Shown: positions 12,496 through 25,212, counted from the stretch's first letter. The stretch: 64,000 nt of DNA from Rhodamnia argentea (GCF_020921035.1 NC_063155.1:15271311-15335310), one strand, 5' to 3'. A program made the numbers and translations. Notes: generated from the letters alone by a model not told the origin.

Positions 12496-12639
12496 TTCAT
12501 GAAAGAAACGATAATATCATTATTTAAGTATTTTGATTTTTTTAAGGGGGTTTTTTTTTTGGGTCGATTTTTTTTTAGGGGTTTGACGTTGCTCAAAATC
12601 AAATTCAAAAAGAGTAAATATAGAACTTGTCATTTTTCT

Positions 12640-13396
12640 GTTTTCCAGCGAAGAAGACTGGAGAGCCGCCATTGTTGTCTCCCCCCAGCGAAGCAAATTC
12701 CTCCTCCGTCTCTCTCTCTCTCTCTCTCTCTCTCATCTCCTTTTGTTCCTTATCGCCACTTTCTCTCTCTAACGATCCGTCTCCTCCGTTTTGACGGCGC
12801 CATTTGCGATCCATCCCCCGGCCTCGAACTCAACTAGGTCAGTTCGTAAACCCTAACTCTCTTCCAATTTCGTGGAAGCGAATGGGTTCTCGTATATCGC
12901 CATTCGCTCCATTAGGTAGCGATTCTGAATTGTGGGCTTTGAGTTTTCGTTTTCGATAGCGATTGTCGTTATCACTGATGCATGCGGTTGCTGCTTGATG
13001 AAGCGAATCCTGTCGTGGATTTCGTGTTTGTTTGGGTAGAGCGAGGTGAAATTTTCGTTTGCGTCGGCTACATTGTTTCAAGAACTGGCAGGAGAAGTGA
13101 ACTTACCGACCTGTTAGTGAAGATGATTGTAGTAGCATTTGCTTGCAGGCCGTTGTGGTTCTGGATTAGGGGTTTGCGGCACTTGCGAGTTCAGTTGGAG
13201 GAAAACGAGGGGTTGCCTCGGAATTTGAGCGTAGGAACTTGAAATTGGAAGTATAGGCTGTATAGCATTGGTTTCCTGCGCTTTGAGGTATGTAGGGATG
13301 AATTGAATAATAACCGTGTGCGATATCTGTGTTTAGTTGGTTTTTGTTAGCTGATTTTTTTTCCATCAGGGGGCGTTGGTGGATCAGAACATTGCC
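12640..13396 (+). promoter_or_regulatory. 5' leader of LAZ1-family gene with an intron
   Basis: A CT microsatellite (about 12709-12734) and a conventional leader run to 'caactag|gtcagttcg' near 12836. A pyrimidine-rich acceptor, 'tttttttccatcag', ends near 13369. This fits a leader intron of about 530 bases, ending 27 bases before the start codon. The boundaries come from sequence only. Confidence 0.55.
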
Positions 13397-16300
13397 ATGG
13401 CCGATTCAGTACCAATTTACTTCAGCATCATTGCGTTCTTATGCACAGTGGGGTCCATTGCTTTGGCCATTTTTCACATCTACAGGCACCTAATTAACTA
13501 TACGGAGCCTATTTACCAGAGATTTATTGTCCGCATCATCTTTATGGTTCCTGTGAGTGCTTCATTCTTGCTGAGACTTTCTGGTTTAATGCTGCCTTCT
13601 GAATTGGAGTTCAGTTTTGATTGATTCAAATTGTTCCAAGTTGTTGTGTGGCTTGTCTTTTTTTATATTTCATGTCTTTTCCTAGTTTGAGGAGTCAATG
13701 TTTGCATCTTGGTTTAGGAAATTGCAAGTAGAGTTTAGTAAGCAATATTAGTTATTTGACCATGGTGATGTTAGTCCGTTAGGTGGATTGCTGTTGATTG
13801 TCACTTGTGATGATTATGAACACTTGTAAATGAGGGTCTGCTCACAACTCAATTGGCTAAACGAGGCCAAGAACACTTGGGATGTTCCAGTGCTAATGAT
13901 ACAAGTTAAAATTGGAATATTTAGCTTTAGTTATGTGTTTATCCAATTGTGGTCAGTCAAAATGCTCATTGACTTATAGCTCAAAAATGATATGAGGATT
14001 GTTTGGCATTGTTGGCATATTGCCTTGGGATTAGTGGAAAAATTGTAATGCTTATCCCAAGTCTAGCTCATATAATGACATGATCTGATGTGTATTACTT
14101 AACAGGTATATGCTTTGATGTCCTTCTTGTCTCTGGTTTTACCTGGGAGTTCAATATACTTCAACTCATTTCGGGAAGTGTAAGTGCGCTCTTGTTGACG
14201 TAATTGCATGTATGTGCAATCTTCTCCACTCGTGTTTTTCTCCCCTTCATTAGTTATGGTCTTTTAGGACTCGACTTTAAATTTATGTTGAATTGCTGAA
14301 ACCTGTCGAAACATACAAACATTGACATGTGTACTCATATCGGAGCTTCTTCATATTTTCTTTAATTAAAAAGTATGTATTGTTTTTCCACATTCTGGAG
14401 GGAAAGCAAAAAGTATTTAAAGAAGCTAGAACAAGCAGAGCCAAGCTTGATGTTTTCCAAAGGTCATTTTCAAATTTTGATGGATAATGCCTTTTTAAGC
14501 ACTCCTGTAAATGCTATTGGCTTTTGTTGCAGCATGATTGCATAACCTGAATGACTGGTTTGAAAATAGATGGAATACTGAATCTTCCCTTCCTATGAAG
14601 CAGATCATGCATACTTTTCTTCGCCTAGACGATAAAAGTGCACATTTTGTTAAGGTTATGCAGATTATGATATGAACTTCGATGAATGTTACATTTTATC
14701 CTGTTAAATTGTGTTCCCCTGACATCGTTTCGATTTTCTACTTTTTTCAGGTATGAAGCCTGGGTTATTTACAATTTTCTGTCTCTGTGCCTAGCATGGG
14801 TTGGTGGTCCAGGAGCTGTGGTTCTGAGCTTAAGTGGTCGCGTTCTCAAACCATCCTTGATTTTAATGACATGCTGTTTTCCTCCCTTGCCACTGGATGG
14901 GTTGGTCCCTGATCTTTGCAAGTTCTACAATAGTTAATTTGGTCCTTGGAATATCGCACAATGGTCGTCTTGAAATCAACACTTAGAGAAGTTAGATGAT
15001 ATATTTGTCTTCAAAACAGGGTCATTGGGTCCTTAACTGTCATCTTGAATAAGCACTTGAGCAGAACTGCATAGTTAGTTGGTTACTGTTAGCCCAAATT
15101 TGTATATTGTGGTTCTTCTTTTCCTTGTTACCCTTGTTTTCCTTCCTTATTATTCGGTGAACAAGCAGGTTTGGCTGCTACCAACGGCATGTATGAGGTT
15201 GCATATAGATTCAAGATCTCAAAGCTTTGTTACAGCTTATGATTGTAAAATATCACTTTCTTTCCTGTCAAACTGATATAGACTTTCCACTTATTGCGGT
15301 TTTTGATATCTTTGTTGCAGACGTTTCATACGTAGGTGCAAGCAAGGGTGCTTACAGTTTGTGATACTGAAGCCCATTTTGGTGGTTGTTACCCTTGTCC
15401 TCTATGCACAAGGAAAATATCATGATGGAAATTTTGATCCTCGGCAATCATACCTATATCTCACTATCATTTACACTCTATCATACACTATGGCGCTTTA
15501 TGCTTTGGCACTGTTTTATGTGGCATGTAGAGATCTGCTCCAGCCATTCAATCCTGTTCCGAAGTTTATCATCATCAAGTCCGTTGTCTTCTTAACTTAT
15601 TGGCAGGTAAACTAATGTGCTTTGTCGTTTTCATACCTACCTAACTGATTTACACCCTCCTTTGCCCGAAAACCAATGAGAACAGAACTATGAGTGTAGA
15701 GACAAATGTTCTATACATCATCTGCACTTCCCAGGGAACAGAATGGCTGTAGCCCTAAAATCTGCATGCAAGCATGGATCCTCATAAGTCAAAGCAAGAA
15801 AGAAGTTGTCATACTGATTTTCATGAATATATATCTTGGTCAAAGTGTTGAAGTAAACCTAACAAAATGCAAAGAAAGAACATGAATGTTTTTAGAGGAG
15901 TTTCACTTTCACTTAACTTGATTAGTCACTTGCTATTGATTTCACAGGATCACAAGCTAGGCTGTGTTGGCTTAATTTTTGTAATATAGGAAGGAATGAT
16001 TGTTCTATATGGAAAATCTTGTTGTGAACTAGTGATCACAAATTAGAATGTGATAGCAAATTGGCAATTCAATGAAGATGTGAGATGACTGTAGATCTAT
16101 CTAGAGTAATGTATAGCTGATTATTTTTATGGAAAGCAGCTTTTAAACTTAGCTATTGTACAAGGAGGTTAGTGCAATATGTAATTTAGTTTAATAAATG
16201 TACAAGGGGGCATTTATCTGCTATGGTTTTTCTCTTGCAGTTATATTTAACTTTACTCTGCTGTTTGAAGTGTTGTCTGTGATCTGCGTCCTTTGTTCAA

Positions 16301-17015
16301 CGTAGTTCCCTTCCCTTTTTTGCAGGGTGTCTTGGTTTTTCTTGCTGCAAAGTCTGGCCTTATAAAAAATGCAGAAGAAGCTGCTCGGTTTCAGGATTTT
16401 ATAATATGTGTTGAGATGCTGATTGCTGCTATAGGTCACCTCTATGCTTTTCCATACAAAGAGTATGCAGGTGCAAATATTGGTGGCTCTAATGGTTTCA
16501 TGGGGAGCCTTGCCCATGCTTTGAAGTTAAATGATTTTTACCATGACACCGTCCACCAGGTTTATAGTGAGCTCTGTGTACTTTGTGCTTGTGATTTGCT
16601 GGTTATGGTGCCTCAAGTAGACTCTTTTCTTCTTCTTTTTCCCTCTTTGCAGTTTGCGCCAACTTACCATGAATATGTCCTCTATAACCATAGCGAGAGT
16701 GAAGAGGGCACGAAGAAGTATCGCTCGCGCACCTTTGTGCCAACAGGACAAGAAATGGATAGTGTGAGAAGAAACAAGCACGTGCTTGGAAACAAGATGG
16801 ATGAACTGCAGCTCTCAAGTTCTTCTGGTGAAAGCACTCCCAGGAATCATACCGTGCCTGATTCTACAAATTCCGAAGCCATGAATGCACAATCTTCCCC
16901 TCTTGTTGACCTCTCAGTCTTGTCATCTACACCATACGACATGACGCTTATCGATTTAGACATGTCTAACTATCCAGCTGAAGTTCCTGCAGCTAATGAT
17001 GGGGAGAAAAGGTGA
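13397..17015 (+). CDS. LAZ1-family membrane protein (DUF300/Ost-alpha)
   Basis: Multi-pass membrane protein of the family that includes Arabidopsis LAZ1, linked to programmed cell death and vacuole/brassinosteroid trafficking, and animal TMEM184/Ost-alpha. Six coding exons join in phase: 13397-13552, 14106-14179, 14751-14900, 15321-15606, 16326-16559 and 16653-17015, giving 420 residues. About seven hydrophobic segments are visible, starting IYFSIIAFLCTVGSIALAIF. Family-typical stretches include EAWVIYNFLSLCLAWVGG, YALALFYVACRDLL and LNDFYHDTVHQFAPTYHEY. The cytosolic tail is Ser/Thr-rich. ATG 13397 (MADSVPIY) is the first in frame after the leader acceptor. Homology to LAZ1 against LAZ1 homologue 2 is not settled. 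From memory, the Arabidopsis counterparts of this gene and of the neighbouring PPR gene also lie near each other, which would be conserved synteny. Confidence 0.92.
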
Positions 17016-18078
17016 CAAGAAAAATTGCTGCATCTTCACTAAATGGATTTAAGTGTTGTTAACATAAAGGGATAAATATGAAAGAGCAAAGACGGATCGA
17101 TTGGAGATTCAGATATTGCCTTTCATTTTTTGGGAAACCAATGCCTGTGTCATCGTGTCCTTCGAGGTACTCATTGAATTTTGGGCTTCCCTTTGGAATC
17201 TTGTTTAGTGGCAGGCTTGTTCAGTGTACATTGTAGGTGAAGATTTCTCGCACTTTTACAAACTCACAGTGCTGAACTTGTAATTCTGTGTTGAAATAGA
17301 AGCTTTGCTTCCATGTGTTCTTGTTTTGGTATGGGAGTGAGCACATGTGATTGCCATGGTTTAATTTGGAGTACGCATTGTTTTGTACATGAATTTGCAG
17401 TTAATTCTATTGGTATGTGATTTCTTCGTTGTGCACTGTTCTCTTGAGCCAATTTAAGTATCCGTACTAGCTCTTAGTGAGAAATCTTAATGAATGCAAA
17501 TATACTAGTCTGCTCCTCCTCCTTTAGCTATTGGCGATGAGCTTGAGCAGTTATTTTATTCCTGCAAGCAAAGAAGCGCACGTTAATGTTGCTTGTTTGA
17601 TGAAACTTTGTCCTTCTTTTCTGTTTAACTTTAGACGTGTACTGAAAATGATGAAACTTTATCCTTCTTTTCTGTTTAGCTTTAGACTTGTGCTGAAAAG
17701 TCCGATAAATCTCAACTTTGTTTGGGCATTTTCTGCTCTTCTTCCCATGTTTTCAGGATAGGTAAAGCAACTTCCAGAGGCTATCTTTCGCTTGCCCATG
17801 ATTTAAGTATGAGTCTATTCACATGCTGAGATATGATCTTTTGACGTGCACATCTGGGGACCATCACCCCAGTTGTCACATTGCATTCCCAGAAGCTACA
17901 GCAACCTCATTTGACTTTTTTTTTTTCAATGAAGATAAATGTCTCAATTTTCTGATCTTGTCATTCTATTCTCTTGGATTGCTGAGTTAGCCTGTACTTA
18001 CTTACATGGTTAGGGAGGAAATTTGGGGTTGATGTTGCCTGAATTTCAATTACCTAGGAAGCTGTCCTGGGTCACGAC
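17016..18078. other. 3' UTR and spacer after LAZ1-family gene
   Basis: The first few hundred bases are T-rich and probably the 3' UTR. A short tandem repeat is visible: 'gatgaaactttgtccttctt' near 17599 recurs with few changes near 17650. No gene seen. Confidence 0.45.
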
Positions 18079-18331
18079 TAGACATGGCCAAATGAAACCG
18101 TGGGCCCGGAACCAGCCCGTTGACCGGGCCCACGATTCCGACCTGCTTTTTTTTTTTTTTTTTTTTTAAAAGGGAGAGGCCTGGGGGCAAAGAGCTGTTG
18201 GGCCCGGGAACCGGCGGTTCCGAACCGGAACCGGCCCCTTCAAAGGCCGGTTTCGGTTTCACCTTTTTCAAGAACCGGAATAGCCGGTTCCTGAATCGGA
18301 ACCGGCGGTTCCGACGAACCGGCCATGTCTA
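18079..18331. mobile_element. hAT-type MITE with 8-base target duplication
   Basis: The ends are 'tagacatggcc' and its complement 'ggccatgtcta'. They are flanked by GTCACGAC (18071-18078) and GTCATGAC (18332-18339), a 7/8 match and the size expected for hAT elements. The 253-base interior is GC-rich with many 'gaaccgg' and 'ggttcc' units able to pair with each other, and a T-run. Non-coding. Confidence 0.85.
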
Positions 18332-18339
18332 GTCATGAC

Positions 18340-19465
18340 TTTATGTGTAGAAAGCATCTTCATGGGTTGCTTTAACTGCTTAGACTCTCTCTCTCTCTCT
18401 CTCTCATGGGTTTTCTCATGTGTTGACATGAATATGGTATGCTTGAACCCGTTGGGAAAAGGACTCACTTTGGAAGACCTTTTCCTCCCAAAGCAAATGG
18501 GAAATTCCTGTTTGGGCCAAACTTGATGGCGAATACTACAAACCCTAAGAAAAAAAGATGGGGTTGGTTACACCTGTCATTGATTATCATCTCATCCTGA
18601 TCACGACAGAAAGCTGGTGGATCGATACCACATCTTTCTTGCGATCTCTTCTTCTTCTCAACTTAAGCCAATCGCCTCCCATGCATAATGCACTCAGCTT
18701 TTCATTACGTAATCCTCCATTTCAAGCAACCAATCCTCCCTTTTGCCTCTTCTTACCAATCAGACATGAATGGCCCTCGGATCAGAGCCACCTTTTCTAC
18801 TACCTAAGATGGGGAGCTGCTGATGTGGACGGTCAAGATCGGACCAAACAAATTTAGGATCTGCTGACCGTGATGCAATGTCCCACCTAACCTACTAAAG
18901 TTGCCATTCCCAATTGCTTCCAATTAAACTAGCAAGTTAGGAAAGAATAGAATGGCACAACCCAGTCAATACCTAAAGACTCATTTGCATAGGGCCTAGT
19001 TAAACATCAACTAAATGGTCATAAACTCGGGAGGTAGTTTGGTGATCCGATTTAGCATGATGAAATCATGACATGTCATGTGTGTTACGCCAAAGACGAA
19101 GCGAAGACCGAAGAGATTTGTACCAGTCGTTTTTCTGGCGACGTGTTTATCGACAAAGGATATGCCGTATACTTGGTATCGCAAGTTATTACCAATTTGC
19201 TTTGTTGATAATCACAAAAGTCAAAGAGAGGTGAGACATTATCCAAAATGCTAAAAGAGAGAGGAGGAATAAAGGAGGACAAGAAAGAATTGGAAATAAA
19301 GCAAAAGAAAAGAAGATAAAGGTTGGGGGCACAAAAGGCACGTGACCCCCCCTTCTATAAAAAAAACTTTCATGACCCAAGTTGCTCATGCGCAACAGTT
19401 GAAAACTATAAAGACAGTCTCCCATTCTTTCTTCCCAAAAATAAAATTAGAAAATTAGAAAATAT
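18340..19465. other. Spacer with no recognised gene
   Basis: A CT run at 18387-18405 and nothing else I can name until a G-box-like CACGTG at 19340 followed by 'tataaaaaaa' near 19357. That pair could be part of a promoter for the gene at 20163, though it is 800 bases away. Confidence 0.4.
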
Positions 19466-19490
19466 GATTTCAATAATCATAAAATCGAAA

Positions 19491-19538
<48 letters not shown>

Positions 19539-19900
19539 AAAGAGTGTCGGATCCGAATAAAGTCCTTAAACCGCTTCGTCCGAATCGAACTCCGAAACAT
19601 AAAATTCATGGATATTTCCTAAAATAAAGGAAATAAAAATATTTTCTTTCAATTTAGGTGCGATGATGACAAAGGTAGACTCTACGTCATCTTAGATATC
19701 TATCTTCGGGTAGGGTCGTATAGTAGCGTCCCGCGCCCAGGGTGAATCATCAAAGCTTTGACTCTTACGTAGTCGACCTGTGTTTCGCACAGTATTTTTG
19801 GAACCGACTTGTCTGCGACGTACTTATGAGAATAGAAAATAAAAAATAAAATAAAAATAATCATAAAATCCAAATTCATATATATAAAGTAAGGAGCTTG
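19466..19900 (+). repeat. Dispersed repeat, copy 2, between direct repeats
   Basis: The core, 19547-19797, matches copy 1 at 12266-12495. Around it, 'aataatcataaaatcgaaat' plus 'tcatatata' and 'taaagtaa' on the left recurs on the right as 'aataatcataaaatccaaat' plus 'tcatatatataaagtaa', a direct repeat of about 40 bases. The left copy contains an expanded (TA)n run, about 19495-19533. The block ends next to the leader of the gene at 20163. Confidence 0.7.
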
Positions 19901-19947
19901 CAGAATAGTGTGTTCCCCTACAAGCACCACCACCACCACCACCCTGT

Positions 19948-19983
<36 letters not shown>

Positions 19984-20162
19984 GGCGGCGTACACTTCGC
20001 CGCTCCCGCAGACTCGCCCAACAATGCCAGAAGACCAAGAAACAGAACACCCGCTTCTCTGAGGCAACGCCCGATAAAAAAATCTCGCCTTTTTCGCAAC
20101 TTCCCCTGCCCCCGGAATCTCTCTCTCCCTCGCTACCCATCTCCGGAAACAGACGCGAACCC

Positions 20163-20576
20163 ATGATTCCCACGACCACGACTATGGCGGGTCCGGCGGT
20201 TTGCAGGACCGATTCGATGGAGAGCAGCGGCGGCGGCTACAGCTGCAGCTACAGCCACCGGATGATGGAGAAGCGGCAGCTGTTCCTGAGGAGCTACCAG
20301 TTCAGCAGGAAGAGGAGCTTGAGCGAGCGGATTCGGAGGTCGCTGAGGCGGGTCAAGCGGGTCGTCTGGTTCAGGCTCCGGTCGGCTCGGCGGTTCAGGA
20401 GGCTCGTCTGGGCCAAGCTCTGCAGGTCGGTCCGGCTTCATGTGCGCGGTCATGGCTGTTCCGGTCTCTGCTACTGCAACGGCAAGAGAGGAGGAAGGAG
20501 GAGAAGATCGAACTTCTTACGCCTCCTCAATCCTAGTAGTAGTCACAACAGTAGCTGCGACTCCTGCTTCTGGTAG
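20163..20576 (+). CDS. Small Arg-rich plant protein of unknown function
   Basis: Single-exon frame of 137 residues. The stretch MEKRQLFLRSYQFSRK is one I associate with a plant-specific family of short uncharacterised proteins. It is followed by a strongly basic segment (SERIRRSLRRVKRVVWFRLR) that could form an amphipathic helix, and a Cys/Ser-rich end. Starts at 20163, 20184 or 20217 are all possible; the first ATG in frame after a CT-rich leader (19951-19979) was taken. I know no function. The basic helix could bind a membrane or nucleic acid, but that is only inference. Confidence 0.65.
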   Translation: MIPTTTTMAGPAVCRTDSMESSGGGYSCSYSHRMMEKRQLFLRSYQFSRKRSLSERIRRSLRRVKRVVWFRLRSARRFRRLVWAKLCRSVRLHVRGHGCSGLCYCNGKRGGRRRRSNFLRLLNPSSSHNSSCDSCFW

Positions 20577-21111
20577 TGCAAACCAAGAACAAAAGGACAT
20601 TCTTTTCTACCTTTTTCCTTTCCTTTTATCTTTTTTTAATCTTAAGTTTTGATTTCCTTTTAGAGGGTGGGGTGCTTTGCATGGTAGATCGAATCTGGTG
20701 AAAATTGATAGGAATGTCATGATTTGCTCCTAGTTCAGTTCAGATGTTGCAGTTTTCTGGTCTGTCCCTTTACATTCTCTGCTTCCTTTGTAATGATAGA
20801 AAGATTTTATTTCCAAGTAGATTAAAGATTGCTCCAGGATTCAGTCTCTTTGCTGTGCGGGAACAAACTCAATTGTCGATTCCGAAATGCAAATACAGAA
20901 GAAGGATGTGTTTAGACCATCAAGGCATTGAATTTGTCTCTTTTGCATCTAGCAGAAACAAGATCTGGATGGAATTGCCCCATGTGTTGGGCTCTCTCTC
21001 TCTCTCTCTCTTTCTCAGAGTCAGTGTGTGTGGGTGTTGGTGCTAGTGTCCGTTTCTTCTCTGGTTCATATTTTAGTCAACATAGGTTATCGTGAAGCCA
21101 TGAGAAAGCCA

Positions 21112-21170
<59 letters not shown>

Positions 21171-22709
21171 AGACATGATAATAAATTAAAGAATGAGGGT
21201 AACAGGACAAGGTGGGGGGTGGAAACCATCTCGTTAGGTCGTGAATTCATTGTCCTGTTTTGTCTTTGTCTTATCTTTCTCATTGATATTAGCAGCAAGA
21301 AGGCATTGAATAGATGGTAGAAGATTCTCTCGCTGCTTAGAAAAAAAGCAGAGGCAGCTTTCGGTTTTCGGCCATGGAGGGGGAGCTCTTCCTCATTGTT
21401 CCTGCAACTGCAAATTCTTCATTGACAAAAAAAAAAAAAAAAAAAGAAAAAGAAAAAAGGAACAAGTGAACTTCTACAGAAACATCTTGCTTTTCTGTAG
21501 GGTCATACCATTTACATTACTCTTATATGCTAACATGCCTGTAAATTTTTGTGAGAGTCTTGGTGATAGTCTAAGCTTTTAAGTAAAACATCGAATTATA
21601 TCAACAAAATTGCAATATCATAATCCATGATACATTTATCCCAAGCTTATCTTCGTGTCACAAAAGGTTTTAAACTGGTACTTCTTAAGATATTTACCAA
21701 AAACTAATTTTTGTCCAACAAAAAACCTTAAACTTTGTACTTCAGGACACATTTTCCCCAAAAAAATGTTTGTTTCGCAAAAAATACCAAATTAGCACCC
21801 CTAAACTCAAATCTACCCTCCGTTGAAATGTATACATGTGAATACACGCGGATTTTCCATGTCGGATGTCTCATTCTCTATGTCGATCCGTCTTTGGCAT
21901 GTGTACATTTGAATTGGATGTTGTGCAAGAAGTTAAATAGAGGGTAGATTTGGGTCAATCATACTAGTTTGGGATATTGTGAGACGAAAATTAGTTTGGG
22001 TGTCAATATGTCGTAGGTTACCGGCTTAAGATATTTAATGATACTAGCGCCCTATGTATTTATTAAATTTATCCACGAACTTCCATTACATTCACATTGG
22101 TTAATTTAGTGGAAGGTTCAATTCATACGCAAAGAAAACAAATCCAATGATATATGTTGCATATACATTGCCAAAGGTTATCTAACACACCTCGTGATGC
22201 AATTTCGGGTAGGTTTCGAGCAATCCAATCTTGCGAAAGCCTGACATGATAGGCGTAATTTCGAGTCAAAGTCAACATTTTACCGGATTCATCATCTTGC
22301 TACTATGTTGATGATGATCCCTCAAATGGTTAGGAGCCCTTGAGCTGTCATGAAAGTAGGAAAAAACAGGAAAAGGAAAGCAATGTTCAAAGTGGTGAAG
22401 TAAATCAAGAATCAGACTTAAGGTAGTGAGGGAAAAACCAGGAGACTTCAAGGTAGGAGGAGGAGCTGGCATTCCAGTAAAGTCAAACTACAGATGAGAG
22501 ATGTGGCCAAGGAATAAAAAAAGGTAGAGAAATAGATAAAAACAAACAACTAAAAAAAAAAAAGAACAAGAGAGAGAAGGGAGAAGAGGGTAGAGAGAGA
22601 AAGTCCAAAGGGAGTGGCGTGTCATTTACTTTTTTTTTTCCTTTCACTTACACATGCAGTTGCTGTTCAGCTTAGACACCAGCAATGAAAGTCACTGGGG
22701 TCGTGTCCT

Positions 22710-22767
<58 letters not shown>

Positions 22768-23851
22768 CCTTTGTTTTGATTCTTTGGGCTCCATTGCTCT
22801 TGTGTACCCAACATCATCATCAAATGATCTTAGGAGGACCATGACCCCTCAACCCCCCACTCACCAGATTTTGGATCTATACTACCTTTGTTCTTAAAGA
22901 TAGCTAATGATCTGCCTAAAAAATTATGATATCTAGTGACATAATCGAGGTAGTCAATGCATGAGAGAGAGAGAGAGAGAGGAAGTACCACCTATCTTGA
23001 CAAATTAGGCCCGTCCTACTTCTCATATAAGGTTCTTTTCATTCTAAGCTAACACAAAGACATCACATGAGACGCAATTCCTATTAGGAACGAAAAAGAG
23101 CGTAAAAGGGAAAAAGAAAAATTGAGACATGAAGTTTCATCTCTATTCACCTTTAAACTGGGGCTATATCCGACATATAATTCCACTATAATTAGTATAT
23201 CGCACCTCTTTGTTACATTACTCAATTACAAGGGAAATGGAATATATGTGTAGTAGTAACTATTTATGGGCCTAAGTCCAGTAAAATATAGGCACAAACT
23301 ATAAAGCCCTTTGGTGTCCAAAGAGCGGGACCTCGTGCTTTCCTTCACTGATAAGAAAGAAGTTACAAAGTTTAAGGATGGAAGATCATACTAAACATCT
23401 CGAGAAAGAAAGCCTACAATGTAATCACTTTGAATTGAATTAGTATATCCGTGTTTCGAAACTTTTCAGAAACATCTATACCGGCGTTAAATCTCCCGTC
23501 CGACCTGACTTTCTATTACCGTTAAGCTTCAAGATCACGGGTCGCCGTGTTATAGAGCCGGCAGTAATTTCTTGGCTTCAGGGATGATATTAGTAATGAT
23601 ATGATTACCCAATTCAGTGGGATTAAAAAAGCTAAAAAAAAAGAATGAAAGCTGCTAGAAGGTATTACTGTACACTGAAGTCAACCACTGTGCTGCCTGC
23701 TTCAAGCAAGCAGAATAGAAGATCCATGAAATCCTACTTTGATGTTTGGGCATGCTTAGCATGGTGGAAGCCTGACCTTGTTGCTTATCTGTTCATGGGG
23801 ATCCAAGTCCAGCTACTGCAATCGATTCCAAGATCCGAAAAAGATGTAACC

Positions 23852-23897
<46 letters not shown>

Positions 23898-23954
23898 CAT
23901 GGGGGCTTAGATTGATGTTTGAGTTAAATATAACTCGACTCGAATGGAGGAATA
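20577..23954. other. Gene-poor, microsatellite-rich spacer
   Basis: It begins with the probable 3' UTR of the preceding gene. Microsatellites: (GA)n at about 21117-21168, (CT)n at about 22711-22762 and (AAT)n at about 23853-23896. An A-run lies at 21427-21445. Open frames reading Ser-Leu repeats are just the CT runs. No gene recognised. Confidence 0.5.
21640..22030. repeat. Foldback repeat F, imperfect
   Basis: The left part has phrases such as 'gtcacaaaaggttttaaact' and 'aaaactaatttttgtc'. The right part has complements ('gagacgaaaattagtttggg', 'ctagtttgggatattgtg'). 'atctaccctccg' at about 21811 pairs with 'agggtagat' at about 21941. Arms are more diverged than in repeats C-E. Confidence 0.45.
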
Positions 23955-24275
23955 ATTTGAGGCTAAATTGTCTAAAAAGTCCTAAACATATTGTACGGTG
24001 GTCAATTCAGTCATAAACTTTTTAATCGTGTCAATTTAATCCTAAATTTTTTGACGGTTTGTCAATTTAGCCCCTAACCTTTTAATTGTATCAATTTAGC
24101 ACTAAACCTTATGAAGTTTTGCCAGCCCTAAATCTATATTGACAGAAAGGACCACATTGATAAATTATCAAAAGCTCTAGGACTAAATCGGCAAATAGTC
24201 GAAAAGTTTAGGACGAAGTTGGCACAATTAAAATGTTCGAGACTGAATTGATAAATCGTCAAAAGGTTTAGTACG
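23955..24275. repeat. Foldback repeat G
   Basis: The left arm repeats 'cctaaactttttaattgtgtcaattta'-like phrases three times. The right arm gives the reverse complement ('aaaagtttaggacgaagttg', 'cacaattaaaatgttcgaga'). The right arm of the element at 59340-59820 belongs to the same family. Confidence 0.6.
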
Positions 24276-25212
24276 ATATTAGATGATGACCAAATTACAC
24301 ATCTTCTAGGAAAAAAAGTAGCAGAGAATCAAAATTATTCATTTCACTCTATACGATGTTTTTTTTTTTTTTTTTTCTGTATGGATTTCTGTATTTCTTT
24401 TTCCTGGTAAAGAATAATAGGAAGATCTTCCAAATGAAAAATCAGATCAAGATAATAACGGGCGTACTTCAAACCGGAAGCCAAACGTGGCGTAACTCTT
24501 GCTCCGCTCGCCGGGCCTCGGGCATAAATGGGTGACCCGACCCGAGAAAATATGTCTACGAATACGAATGCTCGCGTGTGTACGGATATACGCGCGAATT
24601 TGTAATTATAGACATACATGTCTATGATAAAAAGAGAAATGCGGGAGTTATCTTACTCTCATGTTTTTAAAATTGCCCATGCATTAAATTTCACATATAA
24701 ATCTATTTATATCTTTGTAATATAAAGCCAAATTTCAAATCCGGCATCTGCTCCGATAAGTCATATTTGACCCGAATCGATCGGTATATATACATATTGC
24801 TTGAGATTGCTAAGCATGTTGGTCCACTTCAAATCGCATCCTTAATTTCTCGTCAAAATTTATATTTTTCCATTTTTACCAGACATCTATTTTTTTTTTC
24901 CAATTTTAACATCCGGAAGTGAATATTATATTTCAAACTTATTAATTATGGTTACATTGGGCGAGTACTCTTTTTTAGAACAAAAGCGATAAGGGAATTA
25001 ATATCTTCAAACGTAAGCGTAAATACTTTGATTTTCCATTGCCAGATTACGTGCAAATTATCTTCACGTAGAGAACGTATATTTTACGTAAAAGCCCATT
25101 TATAGAGAACGGTTTAAAAAAAGGGTTAGACGTTGTGTTATCTATACAAAACCGGAATTAATTTTATTAAATTTAAATTTATCCATTTAACAATCTTTAA
25201 CCTAAGTCAATT
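24276..25212. other. AT-rich spacer
   Basis: It contains a T-run at 24359-24376 and no recognisable gene, repeat arm or motif. Confidence 0.4.

Larger units (their letters stand above)
11066..12639. other. Spacer upstream of the LAZ1-family gene
   Basis: No gene seen. It holds foldback repeat C and a dispersed repeat just upstream of the next gene, listed separately. Confidence 0.5.

Noticed and set aside
13376-13396. Upstream extension of the LAZ1-family frame by seven codons
   Set aside because: The first codon is TTG and the stretch lies beside the leader acceptor; ATG at 13397 is the natural start.
22685-22897. Frame starting with ATG and encoding a Ser-Leu repeat
   Set aside because: The repeat is a CT microsatellite; nothing protein-like follows.
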